A stretch of DNA of 64,000 bases from Bacillota bacterium (GCA_023423045.1 JAFAGA010000047.1:62001-126000); one strand, 5' to 3'; counted from the stretch's first letter, positions 33,507 through 43,835 are shown. A program made the numbers and translations. Notes: generated by a model not told the origin, from the letters alone.

Positions 33507-33562
33507 AAAAGATAGGAAAAGGAACCATAGCTTCATGACAGGTACCTTTTCCTATCTTTTTT
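33507..33562 (+). terminator. Strong hairpin terminator
   Basis: A 20-bp stem with one mismatch (left arm 33507-33526, right arm 33541-33560) and a 14-nt loop, followed by T residues on the plus strand and A-rich sequence before the stem, so it can work in both directions. It would end both the 77-aa ORF and the convergent chemoreceptor gene. Confidence 0.75.
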
Positions 33563-33639
33563 AGGAGGATTCTTCCGCTGATCAGAAGGTTTATTTGCTT
33601 ACTACTCTATTGGCGATGATATTGCTGCTCAGAGCGGTA

Positions 33640-35772
33640 TTAGACTGTAAACTTACCTGCGCTCATTTCCAGCTCACTGATTACGTTGACGAGGTTAACA
33701 ACCTCCTGTCCCATTTTTTGAATGGATGCCTGGTTCTGCTCGGTGGCCGCCGATATTTCTTCGGTACTTGCTGCGGTTTCTTCCGATATGCTCGCCAGAT
33801 TCTCGATCATTCCAACCACCTCGTTCGCATCCTTTTCCAGTAAACCAATATCTTGGATTACCTTTTCTACGAATTTGATGATCTCTTGATTTGATTGTTT
33901 CATTTCATCAAAGGATACGGTAACCTCATCCACTGATTTTTCCTGCTCATTTATAATCTCTTCCGTATGATTCATTTCTGTGTATGCGTCCGTAATACCC
34001 TCCTGGATATCGGTGATCAGAGTATTAATTTTCTGGGTAGCTTTGGAGGATTGCTCCGCCAGCTTTCTGATCTCGTCCGCCACCACCGCAAAGCCTTTTC
34101 CCTGCTCTCCGGCTCTGGCTGCCTCTATAGCCGCATTCAATGCCAGCAGATTGGTTTGCTCGGCAATTTCATTAATCATGCTGATAATATATTCAATCTC
34201 CCTCGATTTATCGGAAAGAAGGGTGATTGTACCGGATACTTTACCGGTCGCCTCCTTGCTTTCTTCCATCTTCTCCTTTTGGTAGCTGATGCTCCGTGAA
34301 TTTATCTCCATCACCCGGTCGGATTCGGCGGTCAGCTCTGCGGATGCTTTGGCATTGCCTGATAGTTTCAGCAAACTCTCCAGTATTTGCCGAAGCATCA
34401 CATTTCCATTTTGGGTGCTGCCGGCCTGCTCACTTATACCTCTGGCTATTTCTGAAATAGAGGATGTAATCTGCTCTGAAGATTTCTCAACATATTTGGT
34501 GTTTCCCTCTAATTCCGTGCAGGAAGTATCAATCTTTTCAACGCTCACCTTAATATCTGAAACCAGCTCTTTCATATTGTCACAGAGATTGATGAAGGCA
34601 GCAGACAACACACCGATCTCATGCTTCTTTGCTCCATATGCCATCAGCTCATGGTTATAAGACAAATTTCCCTGTGCCATCTGCTCCGCATCCTTGGTTA
34701 TGATGCGTATCGGCCGAATCACCACTTTATTTATTAAAATTGTCAAAAAGTAAATCAGTGCCAGTACTGCAACCAGAAGGATTACGATATTTATTGCAAA
34801 AGTTCTGTTAATCGGACCGTATAGTTCATCTGTCGGCCTATGTACCACCAGCTTTAATCCGGTGTTCCCAATAGGAGCAGATACCACGAAACTGTCCACT
34901 TCGCCGATGACAACCTTCTGAATCTTTGTGACGCTTTCCTCCAGAATCACTCTGCCCGCATCGCTTAATCGCGGATCAGCTTCCTCCGTAATCTTTTCAT
35001 TGAGGTTTTTGCTGGTTTCGGGATGTCCCAAATAGGCTCCCTGAGCCGTTACAATGTATGCAAATCCTTCGGTGCCCACCTTAATACCTGCCATATGCTG
35101 CTGCAGTTCTTCCAGACCGATATCCAGGGTAATAACCCCTGTCTTTTTTCCGCCTTTTATAATAGTACTTGTGGCAGTAATCATGGGAACACCGGTAACT
35201 GCATCCGCATAGGGTTCACTCCAAACCACAGGCTTATCAGACTGGATGCCGTCCTGATACCAGTCAAATTGATAGTAATCTGAGGCCTCATTGCTATAAT
35301 CCCAGGTCGTCTCAATTTTGCTGCCGTCTCTGTACATGTAGGGTCCGTAATATTTTTCTTCCTTATTGTATTCATAGGGTTCCAGCCAGAAGCCGCCGCC
35401 AACAATCAGGGGATCCTCTTCCAGGTTCTTTTTCATGAGCTCTAAGGAAAACTCGGTATTATATTCCTGCATGGTAGAAATGGTTAAGGCATAAAAACGG
35501 CTGGCTTCTCCCCAGCGCTCAAATTGCTCATTGACACCGGAAGCCTGCCTCTCCGCTTCTATCTGCAGACTTTGGTATACCTCCTGGGTAATAAGCTTGT
35601 TAAAATTGTTGAAGCTAAAGCTTATTTGGACCGCAAAGACGATTAGATTAAAAAATGCCAGCATAGCTATAACGATTCCCTTAATACTTTTAAAATTTAC
35701 AATGCTTTTCCTGTTCTTAATAGTTCCGATGCTTTCCCTGCTTGCCCTTTCTTCCATACTCATTCTCCTCAT
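33640..35772 (-). CDS. Methyl-accepting chemotaxis protein with extracellular Cache-type sensor
   Basis: This transmembrane chemoreceptor feeds CheA/CheW. The 710-aa product has a first membrane helix (about 30-50), an extracellular dCache-like domain (GGGFWLEPYEYNKEEKYYGP; YADAVTGVPMITAT), a second helix (about 325-345) and a HAMP segment. The long MCP signalling coiled coil carries the hairpin-tip sequence NEIAEQTNLLALNAAIEAAR. The ATG at 35772 has AAAGGAG about 9 nt upstream; the frame is open to 35835 without a better site. It is monocistronic. The 283 nt upstream, up to the next terminator, are AT-rich with a TATAAT but no convincing -35. dCache domains commonly bind amino acids or organic acids. 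Confidence 0.92.
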   Translation of the reverse strand: MRRMSMEERASRESIGTIKNRKSIVNFKSIKGIVIAMLAFFNLIVFAVQISFSFNNFNKLITQEVYQSLQIEAERQASGVNEQFERWGEASRFYALTISTMQEYNTEFSLELMKKNLEEDPLIVGGGFWLEPYEYNKEEKYYGPYMYRDGSKIETTWDYSNEASDYYQFDWYQDGIQSDKPVVWSEPYADAVTGVPMITATSTIIKGGKKTGVITLDIGLEELQQHMAGIKVGTEGFAYIVTAQGAYLGHPETSKNLNEKITEEADPRLSDAGRVILEESVTKIQKVVIGEVDSFVVSAPIGNTGLKLVVHRPTDELYGPINRTFAINIVILLVAVLALIYFLTILINKVVIRPIRIITKDAEQMAQGNLSYNHELMAYGAKKHEIGVLSAAFINLCDNMKELVSDIKVSVEKIDTSCTELEGNTKYVEKSSEQITSSISEIARGISEQAGSTQNGNVMLRQILESLLKLSGNAKASAELTAESDRVMEINSRSISYQKEKMEESKEATGKVSGTITLLSDKSREIEYIISMINEIAEQTNLLALNAAIEAARAGEQGKGFAVVADEIRKLAEQSSKATQKINTLITDIQEGITDAYTEMNHTEEIINEQEKSVDEVTVSFDEMKQSNQEIIKFVEKVIQDIGLLEKDANEVVGMIENLASISEETAASTEEISAATEQNQASIQKMGQEVVNLVNVISELEMSAGKFTV

Positions 35773-36055
35773 CAAGGTCTCTCCTTTTGGAATGTTCTTT
35801 TGCATACTGCCTATTTTGCATCGTCCAGCCTTCATTTTCCGTCAGTCATAAAAATACTTTTTTCAATATTAGTGTATTATAATCATTTGATGAATTCTAT
35901 CTATTTGTAGTCGTAATATGCATTTTTTCTACATATTTATATATTAAAATACAAAAAACTACAAGCGACTATCTAGCCTGTTTCAGACTGATTTTTTGCA
36001 AGCCGATGATATGGGTAAAGCATTTTATCGTATAGGACAACTTTTCTATATAATA

Positions 36056-36096
36056 AAAAGATTCGCTGCATACCTTGGGTTATACAGCGAATCTTT
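36056..36096 (-). terminator. Terminator of the mannosidase/galactosidase operon
   Basis: A 12-bp perfect stem (AAAGATTCGCTG / CAGCGAATCTTT) with a 16-nt loop, followed by TTTTTATT on the minus strand. It lies just after the last small gene at 36101. Confidence 0.8.
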
Positions 36097-36100
36097 CCGT

Positions 36101-36481
36101 CTATAGTTTTATGAACTTTTGAAGCTCTTCCGCAATTGCTTCCGCCTTATTCCCTTGATCGATGGATCCACGCAGCAGATCCTCCGCTCTCATGAGCCTC
36201 CAGCTCTCCTCATGCTGTACTGTTTCACCAACATCCAATCTGACCAGGGGGCTTAGACTTTCCAGTTCCAGAATATCCTTAAACCAGTTCTTAATCTTAC
36301 TGTCCTGCTTCAAAGTCATATAGTCATGCCTGATGCGAAACCGCGGATCCTCCAAATTAGTATAAGGCCCGGTGACTAACGCATTATTTGGCAAAAAACC
36401 GGTGTCTCTCTTGGAATTCGGCCATATGGCAAGACCTTCTCCTGCCAAGTTTCCACCTTTACCATATGGACCGCCCCTCAC
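36101..36481 (-). CDS. Unrecognised 126-aa protein at the operon end
   Basis: I do not recognise this protein. It starts from a GTG that overlaps the SGNH-hydrolase stop (GTGA), with AAGGA 7 nt upstream, so translation coupling is plausible. The first half is Gly/Pro/Asn-rich (GKGGNLAGEGLAIWPNS, then LPNNALVTGPYTN). The second half is helical with an aromatic, charged stretch (QHEESWRLMRAEDLL). There is no signal peptide or membrane segment. The odd N-terminus and compact C-terminus could mean a remnant of a larger enzyme rather than a complete protein. It ends directly before the operon terminator. Confidence 0.45.
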   Translation of the reverse strand: MRGGPYGKGGNLAGEGLAIWPNSKRDTGFLPNNALVTGPYTNLEDPRFRIRHDYMTLKQDSKIKNWFKDILELESLSPLVRLDVGETVQHEESWRLMRAEDLLRGSIDQGNKAEAIAEELQKFIKL

Positions 36482-37080
36482 CAGATTTCCTTTATAAGGT
36501 ATTCCACAACCTGCTTTGCCTGCAGTTTTGAACCATCAGAATTATAATGAAGCCCATCCTCTAATCGAATCTCTTCCTTTCCGTAGGACAATGTGTATAA
36601 ATCATTCACCTGCAGCCCAAAACGCCCCGCAACCTCTGCCGCTCTTTGGTTTCTCTCTATGACACGCCTGTTATCCTCGTTCTCATAGCCTGCTTCATTT
36701 CGATATACGGGAGTGGACAATGCAATTATAATCGCTGCCTTACTGTCTTTCCGAATAAACTCTACGGTCTTTATAAGTAGGTCCTCATACTCCTCTGCCT
36801 TCAAATGATTGGCGTGAAGGCCGTTATTCAGATGAACGGCGTCATAATGAAACCGCTCCGCATTCAGTATGTATCCAAGCTCCGCGAAGTAATCCTCATT
36901 GTCCATCCCCCTGGAGGATGCCATCATATTCACGGTGACCTGTGACTGCAATCGCTCCATCACCGGCCCTTTATAGTCTCTTGTGATAGAATCGCCAATT
37001 AAAAGAATCCTGGGCTTTTCTTTATTATTCCCGTCTTCGATCCAAAAATCACACCATTCGATATATTCCGTTTTATTCAT
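36478..37080 (-). CDS. SGNH/GDSL-family hydrolase
   Basis: This probable esterase (for example a carbohydrate deacetylase) is 200 aa, without a signal peptide and so cytoplasmic. Block I holds the nucleophile in LLIGDSITRDY, and a central Gly/Asn region is visible in HLNNGLHANH. The catalytic Asp-x-x-His is in DGLHYNSDG near the C-terminus. The ATG at 37080 lies inside the last codons of the GH95-like gene (8-nt overlap), with GGAG 7-8 nt upstream. Placement in an alpha-glycosidase operon suggests removal of acyl groups from imported oligosaccharides; the exact bond is inference. Confidence 0.85.
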   Translation of the reverse strand: MNKTEYIEWCDFWIEDGNNKEKPRILLIGDSITRDYKGPVMERLQSQVTVNMMASSRGMDNEDYFAELGYILNAERFHYDAVHLNNGLHANHLKAEEYEDLLIKTVEFIRKDSKAAIIIALSTPVYRNEAGYENEDNRRVIERNQRAAEVAGRFGLQVNDLYTLSYGKEEIRLEDGLHYNSDGSKLQAKQVVEYLIKEIW

Positions 37081-39286
37081 TGCATACTCCAAACACAATT
37101 GTCTCCCCTTTTCTTAAGGTTACCGCATACATTTCGCCTAAGGGAAGTGTCTTCCCTTCCAAGGTCAGCGGTCCTGTTGATTTAGCAAAGGAAAACTCGA
37201 TTGTCTCATCACAATTTGCCTGCACCGTTACGGTTTTGATTCCATATTTCTCGATAGTAACGGATATCTTATGTCCGCCTTCGATTGTCATATTACGGCA
37301 GGAGCAGGAGCCCCAATCATCGGGAATACCATATCCAATATAGACCGTATCCTTTGCTCTATGCACAAACATCTCGCTGAGGGCCGCAGGAACCATGAAG
37401 CCCGCCTCTACCGTAAATGCGTCGGAACTTTCTCCGGCATTGGTGTCCGAAATCCTTAAGATACCGTTCTGATTGGGATCGCCATTCACAACAAAGGTAT
37501 TCTTGGTGCGGAATGCCATGCAATAAATCTCAAGCATGGTACGCGCCATATTGCCCCTTCCGCAGCGGGAAGCAAAGATAGCCAGATAAGGGAAGGACCA
37601 TGCCGCATATTCCATAAAGCCCATATCAATTACCGTATCCAAGGTCTTCTTTGCAGTCTCACTATGAGTATCGAGGCCTAAGGGGAAGATTGGATACAGC
37701 TGGCAGAAATGACGGTGGGATTCAAACACATCCTCCTCAGGGAACAGCGGATATCCTTTCTCGGTGGTTTTAATCGGAGTTAACTTTTTGCGGAAATCAG
37801 CAAACTTCGTGCTGTCCTCTCCCAGGAGGCCTGCATAATGCTCCATACGCTCCAGCAGATAATGCAGGGCTGAAATAACAATCGTAGCATCATCCCTGAT
37901 CAGCATGGGACCCTTGAATACCTCGGGTGAATTGCTGAAGGGAATGTGATAATAACCATCCTCACCCGGGTATGCGATTCCCAGATAGAGATTAACAATC
38001 CGATCAAGGAAGGGATAAACACTGGATTTTAGTCTCGCAAGATCCCTGGAGAATTCGTAGTACCAGCAAAAATCTGTGGCAACGAATAATTCCGGCCCCA
38101 GCAATACATTCCAGAAGCACCATTCTCCGCCTACGCCATAACCGTCCGGCCCCATCATAACCGGACAATGGATTGCATCCTTGATTCCAAATAATTTATG
38201 GGCCCGTTCCGTAAGGCGGGGCATTGCCTTGGTATAGTAATCAATATACGCTTCGGCAAGTTCAATATTATTGGTCTTAAACACCGGCCAGTAGCATGCC
38301 TGCACATTCAGATCATTATGCCAGTCCCCATACCAGGCAGGCATTCTCGCATCATTATTCCAGACTCCCTGCAGAACTACGGGCCAGGAATCCCTTCTCT
38401 CATTGGCATAGATTTTATACATCTCCGTATAGAAGGCATGCTGCAGCCGGTCATTGGGGACCGTGATGTCAAAGCGGTTCCAGAAGCTCTTCCAGGAGAC
38501 CTCATGGGCTTTCCTGTAGACTTGCTCCTCCTGTATGTAATGGTTAAGAAGCCTGGCATTCCTTTGGGTCATCTCCTGCTTCATCCTGCTGCTTAATACA
38601 GATGTCTCTTTTTTATCCTCCGGAAGAATATCCGCATCCAATGTGATATAAATATTCTTCGGATTTTCAATCAGGCTGATCACTGCGAGTCCCTGCCCTG
38701 AGTATGGCTGAAGTACATGGGACACCTGGCCGTCTCTTTCCTCCTGGTATTTGGGATAGCTCCAGCTTGCTAAAACAGGCAGATTGCCGCCTTCGGTATC
38801 CCATCCCTTGATTTCAACCTTTGCGTTTTCGGTATCCAATTCCACCTTTAGCACATTAACGTTAGAATCCAGGTAGACAAAACAATTCACTTTCTTTTTA
38901 TTTTTTAATATTACCTGGATCTCTGAGCTTGCCAAATCAAAATCAATTTCTCCGTAAAAGTCAATAATTTCATCCTCTAAGGCAATATTGAGGCTTAGGC
39001 CGGGAAGATGCGTACGCCATATTCTTGGCTCCTGTAAATCCGTTTGTTTTATAAAGGTTCCGTCGTGAAATTTTTCCGGTTCTTTTATAAAGTCCTGAAA
39101 TGTTGCCCCCGGTATATCCATTGTGGTATCCCTGGTTTCCCAAAGCCTGACATTATCTATGGAAAATCGAAGAGAATTATGAACTACATATAAAAATCCT
39201 CCTATACTGCCATTTCCCCAAAACAAACCTTCATTAAACCGCTCCGGCAGCTGATCAATCACCAGCTTCCTATGTTCTTTCGTCAT
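37073..39286 (-). CDS. GH95-like glycoside hydrolase (alpha-L-fucosidase/galactosidase type)
   Basis: This predicted inverting (alpha/alpha)6-barrel enzyme is 737 aa with no signal peptide, hence cytoplasmic. Family-like features are the N-terminal FWGNGSIGG (22-30) with a following beta-sandwich and the barrel segment WPVVLQGVWNND (301-312). HNDLNVQACYWPV (323-335) resembles the LQG-W and H-N-N-QMNYWP motifs of GH95. A C-terminal beta domain follows. GH95 members act on alpha-1,2-L-fucose or L-galactose, but this sequence is divergent, so another alpha-linked sugar is possible. GGAGG lies 5 nt before the ATG. It follows the GH36 gene by 9 bp. Confidence 0.78.
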   Translation of the reverse strand: MTKEHRKLVIDQLPERFNEGLFWGNGSIGGFLYVVHNSLRFSIDNVRLWETRDTTMDIPGATFQDFIKEPEKFHDGTFIKQTDLQEPRIWRTHLPGLSLNIALEDEIIDFYGEIDFDLASSEIQVILKNKKKVNCFVYLDSNVNVLKVELDTENAKVEIKGWDTEGGNLPVLASWSYPKYQEERDGQVSHVLQPYSGQGLAVISLIENPKNIYITLDADILPEDKKETSVLSSRMKQEMTQRNARLLNHYIQEEQVYRKAHEVSWKSFWNRFDITVPNDRLQHAFYTEMYKIYANERRDSWPVVLQGVWNNDARMPAWYGDWHNDLNVQACYWPVFKTNNIELAEAYIDYYTKAMPRLTERAHKLFGIKDAIHCPVMMGPDGYGVGGEWCFWNVLLGPELFVATDFCWYYEFSRDLARLKSSVYPFLDRIVNLYLGIAYPGEDGYYHIPFSNSPEVFKGPMLIRDDATIVISALHYLLERMEHYAGLLGEDSTKFADFRKKLTPIKTTEKGYPLFPEEDVFESHRHFCQLYPIFPLGLDTHSETAKKTLDTVIDMGFMEYAAWSFPYLAIFASRCGRGNMARTMLEIYCMAFRTKNTFVVNGDPNQNGILRISDTNAGESSDAFTVEAGFMVPAALSEMFVHRAKDTVYIGYGIPDDWGSCSCRNMTIEGGHKISVTIEKYGIKTVTVQANCDETIEFSFAKSTGPLTLEGKTLPLGEMYAVTLRKGETIVFGVCNE

Positions 39287-39295
39287 ATTTACCTC

Positions 39296-41401
39296 CTATT
39301 CGCACCCATTTGCGTGTACCAGTTTTAAGCAAACACTTGAAAAATCCCGGGTCATGGTCAGATTGATACCATGATTCATGAGATAGGCTCCGCTTTTACG
39401 AATGGTCTCTTCACCCATTTGCAGTTCATACACTTTATTCTCATCCAGGTTTTTCAGCTTCAATAAATAATCGTATTTTCCGCGTTTTCTCAGCATCAGG
39501 AAAGCGAATACAACAACTTCCCCATCTTTATCATATTGCAGCGCATGCAGATCCTCCGTTCTTGCAGACTGCAGCCTTGCCAGCCTGCCAAATTGAATCA
39601 CATTCCGCACTTCCTTGTACTCCCTGACCGCCTGAGCCAGCTGCACCATCTCTTCTTCCTTCGTCTTATTCAAATCCATGCCAATTCCGAGGGAACCGCA
39701 CATGGCACAATGTATCTTAAAGGATAAAGGAACTTTACGACTGTCGTTGCTGGCAGCATCGGTAATCCAGGCCCTCATATATTTGATGGGGTACAAAAGA
39801 CTATAGAACTCCTGAATGAACAACCGATCCAGGGGATCCGTATTGTCGCTGGTCCAGAATTCATCAAAATACTCCATACAGCCGTAATCTACTCTTCCGC
39901 CCCCGGAAGCGCAGGCTTCGAACTCTACCTGAGGATGGCGGTTTCTCAACTCCCGGATAATCGAATAGAAGCCCTGTACATGGCGATACCATATGCTTCT
40001 GAATTCTTCTTTCTCCCAATGAGCGGAGGCACATTCTCCCAACGCACGGTTCATATCCCATTTGATATAGGAAATATCATTGCTGCTCAAAAGCTCATCA
40101 ATAAAATGAAGGATATATTCAACAACCTCCGGATTGGTCAGATCCAGCATATACTGATATCTGCCTTCCAAAACCGGACGGGTAGCATACCGGTAGATCC
40201 AATCCGGATGGGCACGGTAAAGATCACTGTTCTCGTTCACCATCTCCGGCTCGATCCAGATACCAAAATCCATTCCGAGACCCTTGACGCACTCAATTAA
40301 AGGTGCCAGCCCCTTGGGAAATTTCTGCTGATTCACATACCAATCACCCAGTCCCAGATGATCCGAGCTTCTCTGACCGAACCAGCCGTCATCCACAACA
40401 AATAGTTCCGCGCCGAGGGAAGCCGCTTTCTTTGCCAGCTCCATCTGTTTTTCACTCGTTACGTCAAAGGTGGTTGCTTCCCAGGAATTGTACAGCACGC
40501 GAAGGGGCTTCTGTGCCGTACTCCGGGGCATAACACGGTTTCTGGAAAACTCGTTCAGCCGGTTGGACATCCGGCCAAAGCCTGCACTGCTGTATCCTGC
40601 ATATACCTTGGGAGAAGTAAATACCTCACCTCGATTGAGATTCCAGCTAAAATCCGTATCGCTGATGCCAATCTGCAGATTCAGATACTCATAGGGGGTT
40701 TGTTCGGCCACTATTTTAAAATTGCCTGAATAGGCTAATACTCCAAAATACACATCGCCGCTGTCCTCGGTCGCATTTCGGTGGATCACAAAACCCGGAG
40801 TGGCAACATGGGCTGTCGCACCCCGCAAGCTTTCATATACTTTTTTACCGCTGTTCAGGGTATCTTCATTCCACTTAAATTCATCCGCCCAGGTACCGTT
40901 GCTGTTAATGCTCTTATATCCGCCTCCCGGCAGCGTATATTCTCCGGAGAAGAACTTCTCCAGCATTATGGGCTGATCTCCCAGATTCTCGGCTTCCCGC
41001 CATTTTTCAATGATATCCTCTTCCTCGTGAACCACATAATGCAGTGTTACCGCAAAGGGATAATGGGCATCCTCCAGAGTGATGCTGAGATGATTTTCCT
41101 CCACCCTCCAGCCCTTGATACGATAGCGCACATCCCTTACTCCGTCATGGTAGGACACCTTCATGGAAGTCTCTTTATAGCGCATGCATCCAAAGGAAGA
41201 GCATTCCTCCCTTTTCTTGTCCAGATTCGGATGATAGCCCTGCTCCCCTTCCATGGTCTTTACGTCAAAATCCTCCGGACGTTCTATTATGCTCCCCCAA
41301 TACAAATGCACTAAAACCTCTTCATCATCTTTAAAAAATGCATAGCTTGTATGCTTTGTGTTTAAGATAAATAACGTTTCATCCTTAACTTGAATTGACA
41401 T
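39296..41401 (-). CDS. GH36 alpha-galactosidase
   Basis: This cytoplasmic retaining enzyme removes alpha-1,6-linked galactose from raffinose-type or galactomannan oligosaccharides. The 701-aa protein has the GH36 layout: an N-terminal beta-super-sandwich, then the barrel with LFVVDDGWFG (334-343). The nucleophile is Asp449 in YIKWDMNR, CASGGGRVDYG is at 497-507, and the acid/base is Asp519 in WTSDNTD. A C-terminal beta domain follows. The length is typical of clostridial GH36. AGAGGA lies 9 nt before the ATG. It sits 70 bp after a membrane AraC-type regulator and before a GH95-like gene, within an operon that also has a GH38 mannosidase. Confidence 0.93.
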   Translation of the reverse strand: MSIQVKDETLFILNTKHTSYAFFKDDEEVLVHLYWGSIIERPEDFDVKTMEGEQGYHPNLDKKREECSSFGCMRYKETSMKVSYHDGVRDVRYRIKGWRVEENHLSITLEDAHYPFAVTLHYVVHEEEDIIEKWREAENLGDQPIMLEKFFSGEYTLPGGGYKSINSNGTWADEFKWNEDTLNSGKKVYESLRGATAHVATPGFVIHRNATEDSGDVYFGVLAYSGNFKIVAEQTPYEYLNLQIGISDTDFSWNLNRGEVFTSPKVYAGYSSAGFGRMSNRLNEFSRNRVMPRSTAQKPLRVLYNSWEATTFDVTSEKQMELAKKAASLGAELFVVDDGWFGQRSSDHLGLGDWYVNQQKFPKGLAPLIECVKGLGMDFGIWIEPEMVNENSDLYRAHPDWIYRYATRPVLEGRYQYMLDLTNPEVVEYILHFIDELLSSNDISYIKWDMNRALGECASAHWEKEEFRSIWYRHVQGFYSIIRELRNRHPQVEFEACASGGGRVDYGCMEYFDEFWTSDNTDPLDRLFIQEFYSLLYPIKYMRAWITDAASNDSRKVPLSFKIHCAMCGSLGIGMDLNKTKEEEMVQLAQAVREYKEVRNVIQFGRLARLQSARTEDLHALQYDKDGEVVVFAFLMLRKRGKYDYLLKLKNLDENKVYELQMGEETIRKSGAYLMNHGINLTMTRDFSSVCLKLVHANGCE

Positions 41402-41471
41402 CGTATCGATTCCTCTCTTTCTAACATTAGTCGTAACAATTCAGCCTGGGGTATTCTGTTACGGTCATTAT

Positions 41472-43766
41472 CTATCTCCCGGAATTCATTTTACGGAAAT
41501 CGTTGGGCGTCATACCCTTCATTCTCTTAAATGCCGTTCTCATGACATATACACTGTTATAACCGGTCTGCTCCGCAATTCTCTCCAGAGTGTCATTACC
41601 CTTTAGCAAAATACACACCTGCTCGATTCTCACCTTTTCCAGGTAAGCAGAAAAGTTCTCCTGGAACAGCTCCTTGAATATCTTGGAGAAGTAAGTGCTG
41701 GCAAAACCAAAATCATCTGCAATCTTGGTCAGACTCATATCACTGCTGTGGTAATTCTTCTTGATATAGTCCTCAATATTCTGCCTCTGCCGGCCGGTGC
41801 TCACCTGATTCTCTTTCGAAACCTTCTCACAGATATATTTAAATATATTATTGATCCGATTGAAGCGCAGCAGAATATCGTTTTCCCGGTTCAGCTGCTC
41901 CAGCTGTCTGTAAATCTCCCCTTCCTCAATTTCAATATGATCATTCAGACCGTGCAGTGCCTTGAATACGGTACATTGCAGATCATTGACCAAAAAATGC
42001 ATCATAGAAGGGCTGATGCTGCGTTCCAGCACATTAATCCGATAGATCTCCGTCAGCTGGGCATGCATATTCTCCTCATTTCCCGTCCTGACTGCGTTAA
42101 CCAGTCGTTCCTCCAGGGGTACCGGGAAATAATAGTACTCCCTGCTGCCCAGATAATCCTCATGAAAGAGCACCTTCCTGCCGGAAGCAGCCCCGTACTG
42201 AAGCATTTCATATACCTGATCATAGGTCTTACTGATCTGGGTCAGGTCCTGGCAGAGATTGCTGACCCCCATTCTTACCGGTATCCCATATTCCTTCCAA
42301 AAGATATTCACCAGCTTCTCCATCCGGTCGAGGGCCGCGTCCTTGCTCCAGGGCGGATCTTCTCCGGGAGGAACCTCCTCCAGGGCGCAGAGAATGGCTC
42401 CGGCATTGATATCCGTATCGCACATGTATTTTTCACCCGGAAGGATCGTATCCAATCCCTTTTGCAGTATCTGTTTATATACGGTAAATTCCGAAGCATG
42501 ATCGCCGATTTCTTCGGAAGTATTCTCCCCAAACCAGAAGGCGATTACCAGGAGCTTTCGTCTGGCCAGGTAAATTCCATACTCCTCCAGACTCTTATCA
42601 TTTCCCGACTCCGAGCTATGCAGCAGCCTTTCCAGCAAAAGTCCTCTGGTAATCGGCTCCTGCCTCCGGATGTTCTCCTTTAGATCTGTATTTCGTTCGA
42701 TTAGCTGCTGCAGGGAATTGGATATATAGACCATCTCATCCCCCTTTGGCATCCTCTCATCTGCCGCACTGATATTAAACAGCAGCTGCAAAACTCTGTT
42801 GATCGCCCGGCCGCGATACCAGGATAAAGCCAGAATGCTGCCGATGCCTACGACCAATACCGCGATTGTCATCCGGACCGTGCTCTTTTGGGCTTCATTG
42901 ATCTGTGAGGTAATATATTCCTTGGGCAGAACGGCCACAAAAGTCAGTCCCATTTTCTGAGAGACCGACTTAATAATTGCCACATCTCTTCCATTCATCC
43001 TGACTTCCTGAATATTTTTTCCGTTCTCCAGATACTCCTCAGGAACCAATTCAAACTCGCCCTGCTTTGACGGCATTGAGAGCACTGTCCCTCCTGCCGC
43101 ATCTACGAGATAAGCCCATCCCTCGTTGGCGACATAGGTATCTTTCAGCAGTGCTTTGATGGATTCACTTCTTATAGGGAATACGAAATTCCCCTTGGTT
43201 CCCGAATAGGTAATCAAGGACTGTACATAGAGAATCATATCCCGGTTCTTCTTATTCTGCATCGTCCTTGCTTCCGGGAAAATGTGCTTTGAATAACTCT
43301 CCTTCATCATCTTTTCCCAATCCTTCCATTCCAGATCACTGTACTGGAAGAAGGGCCAGCTGGACTCTGCATTCAGGTAGATATGATCCGGGCTGATAAT
43401 CATATTGCTTTCATGAAAAATCAGATAGTATTCCTCCACAAAAGTCTGTATCCTCATGGCGCTCATATAGTCCTGGGCGGAGCGCAGCTTGGAAATCTCG
43501 ATGCGTTTCTCCCGTTCTCCCATCTGGGTTGCTATATACAGGATTGTGCTGTTCGCTGATAGATTCTCTACAATCGTGTTGATTTCCTGAAAGTTATTAT
43601 TTATGATATCCCTGGTATGGTCCAGGTTCGTCGAAACGATCTGGTATATATTATCCTGGGCGGATTCGCTGATTTCCTCCAGAATCAGAATATTCACCAG
43701 CACCGGAATCAGGAAAACAACCAGATAAGTAATGATTAACCGAATGTATACTTTATTGTTCTTCAT
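41472..43766 (-). CDS. Membrane-bound AraC-family transcriptional regulator
   Basis: This single-chain signal transducer is found next to Lpl-type importers in Firmicutes. The 764-aa protein has a membrane helix (about 9-29), an extracellular sensor of about 260 residues, a second helix (about 299-317) and a cytoplasmic linker. The C-terminal AraC DNA-binding domain (about 665-760) has two helix-turn-helices (SLTKIADDFGFASTYFSKIF; RIAEQTGYNSVYVMRTAFKR). The start at 43766 (MKNNKVYIRL) gives a proper signal anchor; the longer frame to 43838 does not. The ribosome site is weak. It lies inside the operon between GH38 and GH36 genes and probably activates it when an extracellular sugar is sensed. 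Confidence 0.9.
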   Translation of the reverse strand: MKNNKVYIRLIITYLVVFLIPVLVNILILEEISESAQDNIYQIVSTNLDHTRDIINNNFQEINTIVENLSANSTILYIATQMGEREKRIEISKLRSAQDYMSAMRIQTFVEEYYLIFHESNMIISPDHIYLNAESSWPFFQYSDLEWKDWEKMMKESYSKHIFPEARTMQNKKNRDMILYVQSLITYSGTKGNFVFPIRSESIKALLKDTYVANEGWAYLVDAAGGTVLSMPSKQGEFELVPEEYLENGKNIQEVRMNGRDVAIIKSVSQKMGLTFVAVLPKEYITSQINEAQKSTVRMTIAVLVVGIGSILALSWYRGRAINRVLQLLFNISAADERMPKGDEMVYISNSLQQLIERNTDLKENIRRQEPITRGLLLERLLHSSESGNDKSLEEYGIYLARRKLLVIAFWFGENTSEEIGDHASEFTVYKQILQKGLDTILPGEKYMCDTDINAGAILCALEEVPPGEDPPWSKDAALDRMEKLVNIFWKEYGIPVRMGVSNLCQDLTQISKTYDQVYEMLQYGAASGRKVLFHEDYLGSREYYYFPVPLEERLVNAVRTGNEENMHAQLTEIYRINVLERSISPSMMHFLVNDLQCTVFKALHGLNDHIEIEEGEIYRQLEQLNRENDILLRFNRINNIFKYICEKVSKENQVSTGRQRQNIEDYIKKNYHSSDMSLTKIADDFGFASTYFSKIFKELFQENFSAYLEKVRIEQVCILLKGNDTLERIAEQTGYNSVYVMRTAFKRMKGMTPNDFRKMNSGR

Positions 43767-43835
43767 AAGATAACCTATCTGTGTACTGCGCCGCACACTT
43801 TCATGTAATAGAGCCGGCTTGCCGGACTCTGGCTC

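Noticed and set aside
41748..42683. Plus-strand open frame of 311 codons opposite the AraC-type regulator
   Set aside because: Shadow of a well-supported gene on the other strand; no start signal and no recognisable domain.
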